A stretch of 64,000 bases of DNA from NCBI GenBank assembly GCA_914767885.1, contig CAJZBQ010000014.1, positions 620,001-684,000 of the forward strand, read 5' to 3'. Under the pieces are notes generated by a model, which saw only the letters and a program-made list of their open reading frames with translations, had not been told where the DNA came from and did no database searches. This DNA comes from Blepharisma stoltei. Taxonomy: Eukaryota > Ciliophora > Heterotrichea > Heterotrichida > Blepharismidae. Below, piece after piece: positions 40,153 through 51,173 of the stretch (position 1 is the stretch's first letter; each line of letters starts with the position of its first letter). Position numbers and translations under genes: made by a program.

Positions 40153-43100
40153 ATGGCTTTTCAAGGTGATCATAAATCTCGTTTGCCTCATTTGCAGAGG
40201 CCTCTCTATCAAGAAGCAGAGCCTCTTACTGTGAAGTCAGAAATGATGCAGCAAAATACAGTTCCTGATACGATTGCTGAACGTAGAATTCAAGCTGAGC
40301 AGCCTAGAGAAGCACGCATTCAAGTAGAAACTCTTCCGAGACCTCTACAAAGGCATGATGAGTTTTTAGGCCAGTTCACTGCTATGGGACAATTAGCTCC
40401 TCCGATTTTAGACAATTACATCGCAAAAGAGCAAGCTGTAACTTCGCCACGCTTCCTTCGCTTTACGTTTTCACAATGTGCAATTGATGAAAACACCCAA
40501 AAAACGACTGGCTTGCCACTTGCAGCAGTTTGGCATCCCTTATTTCCTCTGTAAGCGAACTAAAAATATTTTGTAAGCTAATGGAGATGGTTAATTGTTT
40601 TTTAAAATTTATATATAAAATTAAATCCAATTGATTTAATTTTTAAAATTTTTTAAATTTTAAATCGAAGTTTAATATAAAAAAACTACAGATTTCAATA
40701 TATTACTTATTACTTATATGTCATAATTTTTTTCATACAAAAATTTTTGTTCACTTACAGAGGTAAGAGTTAGCTGATGTCGGTCCTGGAGAAGATGCAA
40801 TTTCAATCCTCAATAAAACTCCGTTCAGGTGTAATAGATGTTTGGCATTTATAAATCCTCATTTCAGATTTGTGGAAGGAGGGAGGAAGCCTATTAATTT
40901 TTTTTTTATTAAACTTGTTTAGAAGCCCACTGCAATTCCTGAAGGACTATCTTCATTCTTGACACTCCCTTGCCTACTTGCTAGTTTGTACACAATTTTA
41001 CAAAGGCTGGTCTCCTTCCTAGACAAGGGCTTGCTCCTCTCTCTGGTAGTCGGATGGCTCACATCTCTATACCTTGTGCCAAAAAAGGTTTATCAGCCAA
41101 AAATAGAAATCGAAGCCCAAGGTGTAACTCCTGGTTTCACAATGGGGAATATTTCCGATTGATCAGATCATTGGCTACTGATGCTGTCAGGAGACCCATT
41201 CCAACTCTCGAACTACTCCCCTCTGAGTCCAAAACCTTGATCTGGATTAGAACTTTGGCCTGCTAAGTCCAACATTGCGTTCCACCAAACCAAGTAAAAG
41301 CCAGGCCGGATATGTCTCGAATTCCAACTCCTTCCCGGTGGTTCTCAGCCCAATAGAAGAACGAAACCAGTTGCATGCATCAAGAAGGTGAGCTGGATTG
41401 TCACACCTTTTAATGTATATGGAGTTGAGGAAGTGCATTTGCAATATTTGTGGGCTCGTCCAGGATAATTCTGATGAATATTTCAATGATAGAGACAATA
41501 AGCCTGAACTTTTGGCAGGGACTTATGAGTTTGTTGCTCCAAGTGACTATTCAAACCGACCTCCAATGGCTCCACTTTTCTTTTTTTGCATTGATATATC
41601 AGCTGGCTCACTCTCTACAGGACTTCCCCAGCAGATCCTCACATCAATTAAAGGAATTCTTGACTATATAACCCTTCCTGAACGATGCAATATTGGAATA
41701 ATGACGTTTGACATATCAATGCAGTTCTATAAAATCGGGCCTACAGGAGAAGTGTCAGAAATACTCGTAACTGATGTAGAAGATCCTTTTGTTCCGGAAA
41801 ATGTAGATGGGCTTGCATACAATGTAGCTGAGCAACGAGAACAACTAGATGGACTTTTAGATAAATTACTGACCTGGGAGTGGACACAGCCTACGAAGGT
41901 TAATTTATCTGCTGGAACGATAGCTGATGCATGTAAAAATTATTTATTGAAAGGAAGAGGAGGCAGAGTTCTCATTTTCACTTCCCAGCTTGGAACAGTT
42001 GGAAAATACAAATTAACTAATAGGGTAGACCCGAAGCTGTTTAACACAGAAAAAGAAAAACTGATGTATGCTCCTCTTGAAAGCTATGCAACTTTAGCAC
42101 AAGAATGCACAGCTGAAGATGTTTGTGTCGATATTTTCCTCTGCACAGGCCAATATGCGGATGTTCCTTCCCTAGCCGCACTTTGTTCACAGACTGGAGG
42201 TGACTTAAACTACTATCCAAGCTTCAATGCATCTTTTGATGGTGAAAGAATCTATTACAAAATCTTTACTCCCCCCCCCCCTCCGTGAGCGAACAAAACC
42301 ATTAGAAAAATCGCCATTTTTTGACCAAAAACCCACCCTCCGTGAGTGAACAAAAATTTTTTAATAGAAAAAAATTTTAATGGAAAAAAATTTTGATATA
42401 TAAGTGATAATTAGTATAATGAAATCTAGAGCTAATTCTGTTTAATTTTAAACAAATTGCGTTTTAAAACATAAATTTTGCAAATTAAATTAATATTTGC
42501 TTCCCAATTTTTGCAAATTAGGATTTTTTTAAATTTCGAAAAAAATATTTTTTATAAAATTTATATATAAATTTTTTTTTAAAAAAAAAAAATTAACCCC
42601 CCTCTCGTGAGCGAACAAAATTTTTTTGTTCGCTCACGGAGGGGGGGGGGGGGGGGGGAGTTAGAATCTTAACAAGGACACAAGGATTTCAAGCAGTCAT
42701 GAGAGCGAGATGCAGCAATGGAATAGCGATCGACCAATATATAGGGAAATTCAAAAGAAAAGGGCCAGTTGAGATGGAACTGTCTTGCATTGATTCAGAT
42801 AAGACGATTGCTATCATACTCAAGCATGACTCAAAACTGCAAGAGGATATTGACTTGCATGTCCAGTGTGCCATGCTTTACACAAACCAGTACGGACAAA
42901 GACTCATAAGAATTTTTAATGGCCTGATGAGAAGCACCAAAATAGTCCCTAATATTTTCAAAAGTGGCGATGCTGATACAATTGCAAACGTAATTGCAAG
43001 AATTAATGCGCATTCTCTATATGAAGAAATGTTGGGAACCATCAGAGAAAAATGGCATTCAAGCATGATACAGCTACTCACGACACATAGAATAACCTTA

Positions 43101-44126
43101 GAAACTGCAGAAATGAATAAAATTTTGGTATAATAATAAAATGGCTACGTCGGGAATTGGTTATCTTTAACAAACCTTACTCCTCCACTATATTTATTAT
43201 AAGGTTAAGTTTTTCAGTGGATCTTTATCACAATACCAGTATGAAATTAACGCATAGAGTAGTTATTACTCAAAGAAGAAAGGAAACATATGTTTTTTAC
43301 TGATTGACACACCTGGGGAGGGTGACCCTTGGCGGAGCGTATCTGGAGTCTTGTAGAATACTTGCCAGACAAGATGGCTGCTGGCCTCACCACTTGGGAG
43401 TTAAAAGAGTGGGCTTCTCATCCTGTTGAAGAGGGGAAGCACGTATAAAATCTAAATAGAGAGTAATAGAATAAAATTTTGGCTCCTGAGAACTTAAGAC
43501 TTCTTCCTCTATACAGCAATACGGCTATGAAACTTCCAGCATTTTCATTGACTGGGGTGCAGCTTGACTCAAGGCTTTTTTCAGTCCACGATCTATTAGG
43601 AATGAGTATTCATCAATCACGACTGCTTTTTTACCCATCTATTTACAGTCTGCATGATATATCATACCAACCTCATCAGCCAGGTACATTAAATAGCTCT
43701 GAGCTTCTTATCCTACCTAACTTGGTTTGCTGCTCTTTAAACAGTATAAACACAAATGGTGCTTATTTGCTATTTAATGGCGAGGTTATGCTTTTTTATA
43801 TAGGAAGAAACACAAATGAGGAATTCTTGCAAAATGTTTTTGGGATTTCTCAGTTTGATGAATTAAGTGAAAATCCTGAATATTGGGTTTTGAATGATTT
43901 AGGAAATGACGAGTCAGCTAAAGTTATAGCAATTGTTGACGAGATCAGAAAGCGAGCCCCATCAGCCTACCCAACATTATACTGACTATTTGAAGGAAAA
44001 GGTGATGATTTCATATTACGAAGATTCATGGTTGAAGATGCAACTGCTAGCGAAATGAGTTATAGTGATTATTTATTAAGACTCCACAAAATAGTGCTGA
44101 ATAAAGTGGCAGAGAGAAGAGGATAA
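40153..44126 (+). CDS. SEC24: Sec24, COPII cargo adaptor, 816 aa
   Basis: COPII inner-coat subunit binding cargo at ER exit sites. Zinc finger PFRCNRCLAFINPHFRF..GGRK-CICNICG, trunk (FFCIDISAGS), beta-sandwich, helical domain (LTRQGFQAVMRARCSNG-like join) and gelsolin-like end. Four insertions: MITE 40540-40769, SINE-like 40890-41426 in the zinc finger, MITE 42266-42660, SINE-like 43129-43468. Removing all four leaves 2451 bp, exactly 817 codons. Junctions restore conserved HPL-ADVGPGEDA, GRK-CICNICG, KIF-RILTR, NKIL-APENLRLLPLY. UGA is Trp at 43982. No short intron found. N-terminus is shorter than in animal Sec24s. Confidence 0.9.
40540..40769. mobile_element. MITE IES 1 in Sec24, TTA-flanked
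   Basis: TTA at 40540-40542 and 40770-40772 flanks 230 bp. Ends TTTCCTCTGTAAGCGAAC and GTTCACTTACAGAGG..AGAG are a clear inverted repeat of the CTCCC family. Excision joins ..VWHPL to ADVGPG.. in frame. Confidence 0.85.
40890..41426 (-). mobile_element. SINE-like element in the Sec24 zinc finger
   Basis: A 537-bp insert flanked by GAGGAAG (40883-40889 and 41427-41433), a short 7-bp duplication. On the minus strand it begins CATTAAAAGGTGTGACAATCC and ends in an A tail (T10 near 40900 on the plus strand). Related to the copy at 58502-58968: shared AGTCCTTCRGGAATTRCAGTG and AAAACCTTGATCTGGA..CCAAACCAAG blocks. Exact removal gives GGRKCICNICG, matching plant Sec24 in spacing. A TA-TA excision would add five residues. 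Confidence 0.8.
42266..42660. mobile_element. MITE IES 2 in Sec24, near-intact, 395 bp
   Basis: TTA at 42266-42268 and 42661-42663. Near-complete family member: C-rich end, CTCCGTGAGCGAACAAAACC, second internal copy of the end, TAATGAAATCTAGAGCTAATTC core, and at the other end a hairpin (GTGAGCGAACAAAA / TTTTGTTCGCTCAC) followed by a long G run. Almost the exact reverse complement of the copy at 62561, so both inserted recently or are still homogenised. Confidence 0.9.
43129..43468 (+). mobile_element. SINE-like element 2 in Sec24
   Basis: A 340-bp insert flanked by GAATAAAATTTTGG (43115-43128 and 43469-43482), a perfect 14-bp duplication containing TA. The head TAATAATAAAATGGCTAC matches the 59666 copy. 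Removal restores ..NKIL-APENLRLLPLY.. of the Sec24 helical domain. Region 43310-43360 matches part of the element at 38808. Confidence 0.85.
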
Positions 44127-44268
44127 TTAGAAAATATAAGTTTAAAATCCTAAATATTAATTGCCAAACTGAATTTATTCCGAATTTAAGTTATTTGATA
44201 TAAATAATTTATGGCAATTTTCTGCAAAAATAATTTAAGCAAGCATAACTATTACTATAAATTTGCAA

Positions 44269-46156
44269 ATGTCAGCTTCTCATATGAAAATTTCTGAAGT
44301 GCATTCCTTTGAAACCATTAGAACGACAAGGCTTGAATTAGAGCAGCTGCAATCTTCACCACTTCCTGGAGCTCCATTAGTAAGCTTTGATCTGCACTTC
44401 GATAATCTGAAAGTATTCTTTATTTTAGGATTTTCTTAATAGCGTATCTCAAACCGTTAACCACCATGGCACTCTTATCAAAACCCTCGCAGAAGAGCTT
44501 AGAACTCGAGTCAGCACTTCAGAATTAATTGAAATTTTTGGACTTGCTGAGAGATCTATCACTGATAAGCTCGGATCTGCTGGTAGAGATCGAAGTGGGG
44601 ATGACTTTAAGGATGCAGTTTATGCATTTGCTGATAAAATAAAGATTTTAAGTGATAATGTGCTTGACTTAAAGCAGTTCAAGTTTGCTACTGAAACTAG
44701 TATAACCAATATTAATGAAGACCTTGAAAAGAAAATTACAAAAAATGAAGCTAAGTCTATGACTAAAAAAGTAAAGAGTAAAGTTGAAAAAACGGTGAAA
44801 GATAATTAGATTAGAGAAAAAAGCGAAGAATTGCGCAAACAAATGTTGCAAGGGGATCATAAATTGAGCGAAAAAATAGCGGAAATTGAAAAGAAACTTT
44901 CAGATCTTGAGCTAAATACGTTGTGAAAAATAAAAGACTGTGAAGAGCTATTGAAAGTCAGAGTTAATGAAAAATACGTGCATGATGCTATTAGAGGAAT
45001 TGAAGATAAGCTAAGAAATGAGCTGATCACTTTTAATGAAGAGAGTATGGCGAAATATGAAATAATGCTGAAAGATTTGCAAAGGGGATTCGAAAAAAAT
45101 GAGCATGATTTTGCTAATAAATTGAAAGGAATAAAAGAGGATGTTAAAGATCTGTCGGAAATTTTAAAGAAAAAAAGTGATTTTGATAACTGCAGCAAAG
45201 AAATTAGCTCGATAAAAGAAATTTTGCAAAATATTAATTTAGCCGAATTTCATGGGAAATTTTTAGAAATGGATTTGAAAATTAGCAAATTTGATGAGAA
45301 AATAAGAGAAATTGTAGGGAAATTTGTGAACGAGACTTCAAACGAAGATGTTGAATACCTTAAGAGAATGATAGAGATTCTAAAGCAGCAGCTTGAAAAT
45401 AAAGCAGATATATCAGTTATTCAAGAAATTTTAGCTAAAAATCAAGAAAAATCTTCAATTTCCACCTTGCCTCCAATTCAAGAAAAATCTGAAATGAATG
45501 AATTTTGGAAGTTTAGAGAGAAAATGATTGAGCAAATCCATATCTTAGAATCCAAAGTAGAGAAGCTTGGGAAAAATTCTGACTTGAGTTCAATAAAAAA
45601 GCTCTTGAATAGCAAGGCTGGTGAAGAAGATATGAAGAACGAACTAGGGGCTCGAGATGCAAGATTAGGAGATCTTGAGAATGGAATTTCGCAGAACATG
45701 AAAGACTTAGATCATTTATATTCCTTGCTTAAAAAGCTTCAGGCTTCATTATTTGAAATGAACTCAAGATCTGGATATGCTTTGGTTGGTAGAAAAACAT
45801 TTATGCCTGCAAATTGCTTGTCTTGTGGTAGGGGAGATGCAAATTTTTCTCCTATCCATCCTCATGTTGTTGGTAGAGATGGAAAAGTATACAAAGCTGA
45901 TGGAGTCGTAAAAGGCCCTTCAATAAGCTATGCTGAGCTTGAAAATTATCAGACTGGAGCAGATGTTTTTACAATTGATACTCATGAGCAATTCCATCAT
46001 AAAACTGCATGGGAGGAAGATGAGTCTCCTCCTAGCAATGTATCAAGATCTCAAAAAACAGCTATAAACATAGTTGTCAATAGAGAGCTGCAGAAGAGTT
46101 CTAGCACTCTTCCTTCAACAATCAAAAAACCTAGGCCACTTAGTGCTAAAAAATAA
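44269..46156 (+). CDS. Long coiled-coil protein with C-terminal Cys-containing domain, 618 aa
   Basis: Introns GTATTCTTTATTTTAG (44413-44428, 16 nt) and GTGAAAGATAATTAG (44795-44809, 15 nt). Residues about 90-430 are heptad-rich coiled coil. Near res. 480 PANCLSCGRGDANF resembles the C-terminal motif of DUF4795/QRICH2-type ciliary coiled-coil proteins; the tail is disordered. A ciliary or basal-body role is plausible but not shown. TAA 46154-46156. Confidence 0.7.
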
Positions 46157-46171
46157 TTAAATTTTTCTTAA

Positions 46172-46430
46172 TTATCCTTCTGTGCTAGACAAAAATATTG
46201 GGAAAACTCCTTCTTAAGCCAAGCAAGCAAAAAATTTTGTATAAGATATTTTAATATGTATAAGTATTGATTATTATAATGAAATTCTATTAATTTTATT
46301 AAATTCAAGACAGCTTGGCTTTAAAAATAAACCTTATAATTTAAATAAATTTTTTTAAGGCAAATTAGAATTTTTGAAATAAAAAAATTGCCTGATAATT
46401 AGGGAAGAGAGCAAGCTTATTAATATAAAA
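46172..46430 (+). mobile_element. Decayed intergenic MITE
   Basis: CCTTCTGTGCTAGACAAAAATATTGGG, CCAAGCAAGCAAAAAATTTTG, ATTATAATGAAATTCTATTAATTTT and GGGAAGAGAGCAAGC follow the CTCCC-family order in the orientation of the 42266 copy, heavily mutated. Nothing else is visible in 46157-46569. Confidence 0.5.
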
Positions 46431-46569
46431 ATTGATAAGGGTAATCTAGATTCCATTTTAAAGCTACTTACCAACTTCAATTGACCTAAGAGATTCTCTT
46501 GTTAAGAATTTTAGAGCACTCTAAAGTTTAAGCCTACCTAATATATTATTATTATGCTTATAATAATTT

Positions 46570-47422
46570 ATGTTTTCAATAAGAATTTTCAGGTCATACA
46601 AAATCTATACCAAAGAAGAAATTTTGAAGCCACTGATAGGTAGAAACCTTAATCTTAATAATTTTTTTCATTGTTTTCGTGAAGAACTACCTCTTTCCCA
46701 ACGCTTGCCAGTTTACGTTTCACGACAAGGCTGCTTGCTGCCGGTAATCGGAAGAGTTGTTTTATCGTTCCGCGCGTCAACATTGCAATTGAAAATTTCA
46801 AAATAATTGAATTTTCTGGCCGACTCTTGGGCGAAAGTCCTAGTTTAGCTCTGAAAACATTCCGATTGGTCTATAAACTAACTTCTAGTACTGCTGTGAG
46901 ATTTCTTTCAACTCTATCTCCATTTCTCTGTGAGAAAAAACCTGGAATCAAATTGAGCCAGGCTGATCAGCTCTCCACTTGACTCTAGTAAATTTTGCCG
47001 AATAAACATCTTTGAATATCATCCTTCCTTCCTCGGGATTCCATACATTTGTAGGATGTCGGCTACAAGGAGTTAAAAGGTTAGGCTGATTCATCACGCT
47101 ATTTTAATGTATTTTAGGTAAAAACTACAAAAGTATATTTGAAATCTGCTCGCAATACAGAAGTCAAGGTGTAGGCTTCCAATTTTGGCGAGCTACTTGG
47201 CCTGCTGATTCATATTATATAATCACAAGAATCGAGTACTCTGATCCCAGACATGGAAAAGTTTGGGGAATCAAAACTTGGAAAGGGCTGAAAAGTGAAA
47301 CGGAAGAGCAAATAAGATCGTCACTCAAACTAGGAACCTGGAGGCATAGGATTCCTGCATCACATCCTGAGCTCAAAGCAAATGGGATTTCCTTAAAGAT
47401 AGAAAAGGAAGAAAATCAATAA
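46570..47422 (+). CDS. Mitochondrial ribosomal protein mS34-like, 124 aa
   Basis: Small-subunit mitoribosomal protein. After a short N-terminus, IGKNYKSIFEICSQYRSQGVGFQFWRATW fits the mS34 core (ciphered here in parts: SIFEICSQYRSQGVG, FWRATW), then YYIITRIEYSDPRHGKVWG and a basic tail. A 467-bp SINE-like insert at 46648-47114 splits codon 27 region; its removal leaves 375 bp (125 codons). Without removal the reading frame is lost after residue 33. The N-terminus (MFSIRIFRSYKIY) could act as a mitochondrial presequence. Confidence 0.7.
46648..47114 (-). mobile_element. SINE-like element in the mS34 gene
   Basis: A 467-bp insert flanked by TAGGTAGAAAC (46637-46647) and TAGGTAAAAAC (47115-47125), an 11-bp duplication with one difference that contains two TAs. 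On the minus strand it starts AATACATTAAAATAGCGTGATG, like the 24125 and 40890 copies, and ends in an A-rich tail (T-rich at 46660-46670). Confidence 0.75.
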
Positions 47423-47860
47423 TCTTAATCTTAACTCTTCACAATAGTAGAATAAAGAAATTAAATAATCAAAATCTCTGATATGATAAACCACATTTCA
47501 TGGTTTATCTGAGTTTTCTTTACTTAAGCCTTTATATTGGTTTACAATCTAGCACACCCTATCTTTATTAGTAAACCGCAGAAATATTGTTTTATGCTTC
47601 GTTTTCCTTTAGTTTATTTAAACGAAAATTTAAATAAATCTTTATAACTTTAATTTAAGGTTAGATAAATAGATCTATATTAATATAACATTTTATGCCT
47701 TACTAATTAAGTTTGCACAATAAATTATCTAAGCCTTAGAATTTCATTTAATTAATTTCTATCATATTGGGATAAGTTATGCTCTAATTAAAATTGTTCT
47801 GCATAATTAAAGTTTTTTCGGATTTAATCACCAATTATGCTCTAAATATTTGACTTATAA
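47423..47860. other. Intergenic, AT-rich
   Basis: No gene or element recognised; includes the promoter region of the first NDR kinase. Confidence 0.5.
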
Positions 47861-49363
47861 ATGGACCCTCCAAGAACGCCAAAAAGAGCTGAAACCAGAG
47901 ATCAGCCACAAATCTCAGCTGCATCAAGAGAAAAAGCTGAAGCAGCCAAAGCTTTTATAGCTGAAAAATATTCGAAGAAAAAAAGAGAAGAAACTGAAAA
48001 CCGTGAGTATTGAGACGAAATCAACAAAAAAATGACTGAGCTAAACTTGTCTGAAACCGAGCAACAAATTGTAAAGGAAGAAATCATGCATAAAGAAGCT
48101 GAAAGACTTAGGCTGATGCGTGCAAGAATTAGCATATTTGATTTTGAACCTATAACCATCATTGGAAGAGGCGCATTTGGCGAAGTCAGAGTCGTTAGGC
48201 ATAAAACTTCTAATGAAATCCTTGCCTTGAAGAAGATGAACAAAACGGAAATGATAAGGAAAAACCAAATCCAGCACGTAAGGGCCGAAAGAAACGTCCT
48301 CGCTAAAGCAAATAACCCATGAATTGTAGAGCTAAAATACTCTTTTCAAGACGAAAAATACCTGTATCTGGCAATGGAATACTTACAAGGTGGTGATTTG
48401 ATGACTATTCTTATTAAAAGAGACATTCTTCCTCAGGATGAGGCCAAATTTTATATTGCTGAAATGGTTTTGGCTATCGAATCTGTGCATAAGTTGAATT
48501 ACATCCATAGAGACATCAAGCCAGATAACGTATTAATCGGTAGAGATGGCCATGTCAAGCTTTCCGATTTTGGGCTCTGCAAACTAAGTGAGGTCCAGCC
48601 TGACAATTTATACTCAAACTTGAATAAGCTCGAAGATGAAGCTAGGGCTAAGCAGTATATAGAAAAGAAATCAGATTACAAGAGAAACCGTGCACTGGCT
48701 TACTCGACTGTGGGAACTCCTGATTATATTGCCCCAGAAGTCTTTGGCAGAGGAGGGTATACGGAAACTGTAGATTGGTGGAGTGTTGGAGTTATTTTAT
48801 TTGAAATGGTGGTTGGGTATCCACCCTTCTTTTCAGATGAACCTTCAATAACTTGTCAAAAGATACTGCATTGGAGAAGCACTTTAGCAATCCCACGTGA
48901 AGCTAATTTGAAGCACTCTACTTGTGATTTAATAAGAAAATTAGTATGCGATGCCCCAGACAGGCTTGGAACTCGTGGGGTAGAAGAAATTAAAGAGCAC
49001 CCATTTTTTAATGGAGTTAATTGGGACAATATTAGAAACACCAGAGCACCATGGGTTCCTGAGGTATTTTTTAGTTAGTTAACAAGTGACTCAGACACAG
49101 CCAATTTCGATACTTTTGAAGAAATGGAGCCATTTTACCCACTTGAAGGGCAAAGAAGGAAAAAAGGGAAAAAAGACAACAACTTTGTAGGCTATACCTT
49201 TAAGAAAGAAAACGAAGAGCAGACAAATACACTGCTAAATGCGTTGCAGGAGCTTGAGTCTATCAATAAGTCAAATTCAGGCATGAGGCCAGTCATTTCT
49301 CCTTCACAAGGAAGCAACCAAAGAAGATTTGTTCTAGACTCTCAAGAACTTTATTCAGGTTAA
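47861..49363 (+). CDS. NDR-family AGC protein kinase, 495 aa
   Basis: Ser/Thr kinase of the NDR/LATS group (Hippo-like, polarity and cell-cycle roles). N-terminal regulatory helix that binds MOB, then the kinase domain: IIGRGAFGEV, ALKKM lysine, HRDIKPDNV, SDFG, then the NDR-specific insert with basic residues (KKSDYKRNRALAYSTVGTPDY in parts) before the activation-loop Ser, APEVF. The C-terminal hydrophobic motif is FVGYTFK. A 15-nt intron GTATTTTTTAGTTAG lies at 49064-49078. UGA is Trp at 48012 and 48320. A paralogue lies at 51174-53031 on the other strand. Confidence 0.9.
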
Positions 49364-49448
49364 TGTCTATTTTTAAATTTCTTTACAAGAAAATCTCATA
49401 TTTTTTAAAGCTAAATATCAAAGGTGTGAGCCATATTATAATAATACA

Positions 49449-50636
49449 ATGTTGATGGCGACATTGAGGCGATTTTCAACCGGAGCACTTAAAGTAAGTG
49501 TCATATAGAAAACTGCTTTGTTTGATTTTCACGCTAATGATCTGCAAGCTAAGATGGTTCCGTTTGCAGGCTATGAAATGCCAGTAGAATATAAAGAGCG
49601 TAGCGGTGGTGTTTTGAAAGAACACATGCAATGCCGACAAAAAGCAGCCTTATTTGATGTGAGCCACATGGGACAGCTCAAAATCCGAGGAAGAGACAGA
49701 GTTGAGTTTATCAATTATCTCACTGTTGCAGATCTGAACCAAGTCCCTGCCAATTCTGCTGTGCTTTCTTTAATTATGATGTCTTATGGAGGAATCAAGG
49801 ATGATACTATCATCACTAGATTTGAAGACCATATTGGAATGGTCATTAATGCTGGGTGTAAAGATAAAGACTTAGAATACCTAAATCATTTCCTGCAGGA
49901 ATTCAGAAATAAAGGAAAGGATGTCACAATTGAGCATTTAGAGGACCGAGCACTTTTAGCACTCCAAGGCCCAATGGCTGCTGGAATTCTTCAGCCATTA
50001 GTAGAAGCTGATCTTGCTACCACTAAATTTATGCAAGCAAGATATACCCAGCTGAAGCCATTGAATGAGCCTGTTTTAGTTACAAGATGTGGATATACTG
50101 GAGAAGATGGGTTTGAAATTTCGATTGACCCAAGCAAAGCAGTTGACCTTGCAAGAATCTTGCTTAGCGCTGGAGGCGAAAACTTATTGCCATGCGGCTT
50201 AGGTGCAAGAGACTCTTTGAGGCTGGAAGCTGGGATGTGTCTTTATGGGCATGATCTAGAAGAAAATATTACTCCAATCGAAGCAAGCCTATTATGGACT
50301 ATTCCAAAAACTAAAAGAACTAATGGAGGCTGGCTAGGAGCAGACACAGTGATGCAGCAAATCAGAGATGGAACCCAGAAAAAGAGAGTTGGATTTATCG
50401 TCCAAGATGGACCTTCAGCGAGAGAAGGAGTGGTTCTCTATTCAGGAGCTGAAGAAGTTGGAAAAGTTTCTTCAGGAACCTTCAGTCCTATTCTAAAGAA
50501 AGGAATCGGCATGGCTTATGTCAATTCACAGCACGCCAAAACAGGACTTGAATACGAAGCCAAGATAAGACCTAATAAATCAGTCCAGGTCAAGATCGAA
50601 AAAATGCCATTTGTTCCAAACAATTACTATAAATAA
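49449..50636 (+). CDS. GCVT: Aminomethyltransferase, glycine cleavage T-protein, 390 aa
   Basis: Mitochondrial folate-dependent T-protein of the glycine cleavage system. The N-terminus MLMATLRRFSTGALK is an evident mitochondrial presequence, ending at a 15-nt intron GTAAGTGTCATATAG (49494-49508). Core: FAGYEMPVEY, LFDVSHMGQ, GGIKDDT, CGYTGEDGFEI, LPCGLGARDSLRLEAGMCLYGHD (in parts), EASLLW. Length matches the family. No insertion. TAA 50634-50636. Confidence 0.92.
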
Positions 50637-50651
50637 TCAAGAAATTATTAC

Positions 50652-51167
50652 TTACAGTTCTCCATTATATAACTCTTCTGATGATGGGATATAATTAATA
50701 GGCTGGTTTTCCCTTGCAGAGGATGCTCGAATGGCTTCAAGCTCCTCAATTGCGCTGGTCAGCCCAGTTCGTTGTTTTTCTAATTTTTCTTATTAGCTTT
50801 AAGTTTAATACATATATGCTATGACGCTTATTCGTGCTTTCATAGACAAAATTCTTACAGCACCAGCCAGTACTCGGAAATGTCTGAACTTGATCACCAG
50901 AAAAATTTCTTCTGCCGACGTTCAGATAATCAGAAATCCGATTACCGTTTCTTGGGCAAAACCAATTTGAGTCTGTTTGACACTTTAAAGGCCCAGTCTT
51001 CGGTTGTGACATACTTCTTGATAATATATTTCCCTCCTGATGGCTATCCAGTGCTACGCACGCTGAAGTTTTAATACTCTATAATTGTCGATAAAATTCG
51101 CTGGCAAATCCAAACTTCCATAGATGAGCTTTCTTTCAGAAAACCAGAAAAATTCGAACGATGACAT
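50652..51167 (-). CDS. Unresolved small multi-exon gene
   Basis: ATG 51167 opens 30 good codons (MSSFEFFWFSERKLIYGSLD..) and the end reads ..EELEAIRASSARENQPINY..ELYNGEL to TAA 50652. Between them all frames have stops and coding-like pieces alternate between frames, for example KYVTTEDWAFKVSNRLKL. A 34-nt GT-AG segment starting GTATTAAAACTTCAG would join the first two pieces in frame; the rest I could not resolve. It begins only 6 bp after the NDR paralogue's stop. No family recognised; could be decayed. Confidence 0.4.
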
Positions 51168-51173
51168 ATTTTA

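Noticed and set aside
42636-42660. G-rich run as a regulatory G-quadruplex of Sec24
   Set aside because: It is the terminal run of a MITE, absent from the somatic gene after excision, and homopolymer length is unreliable.
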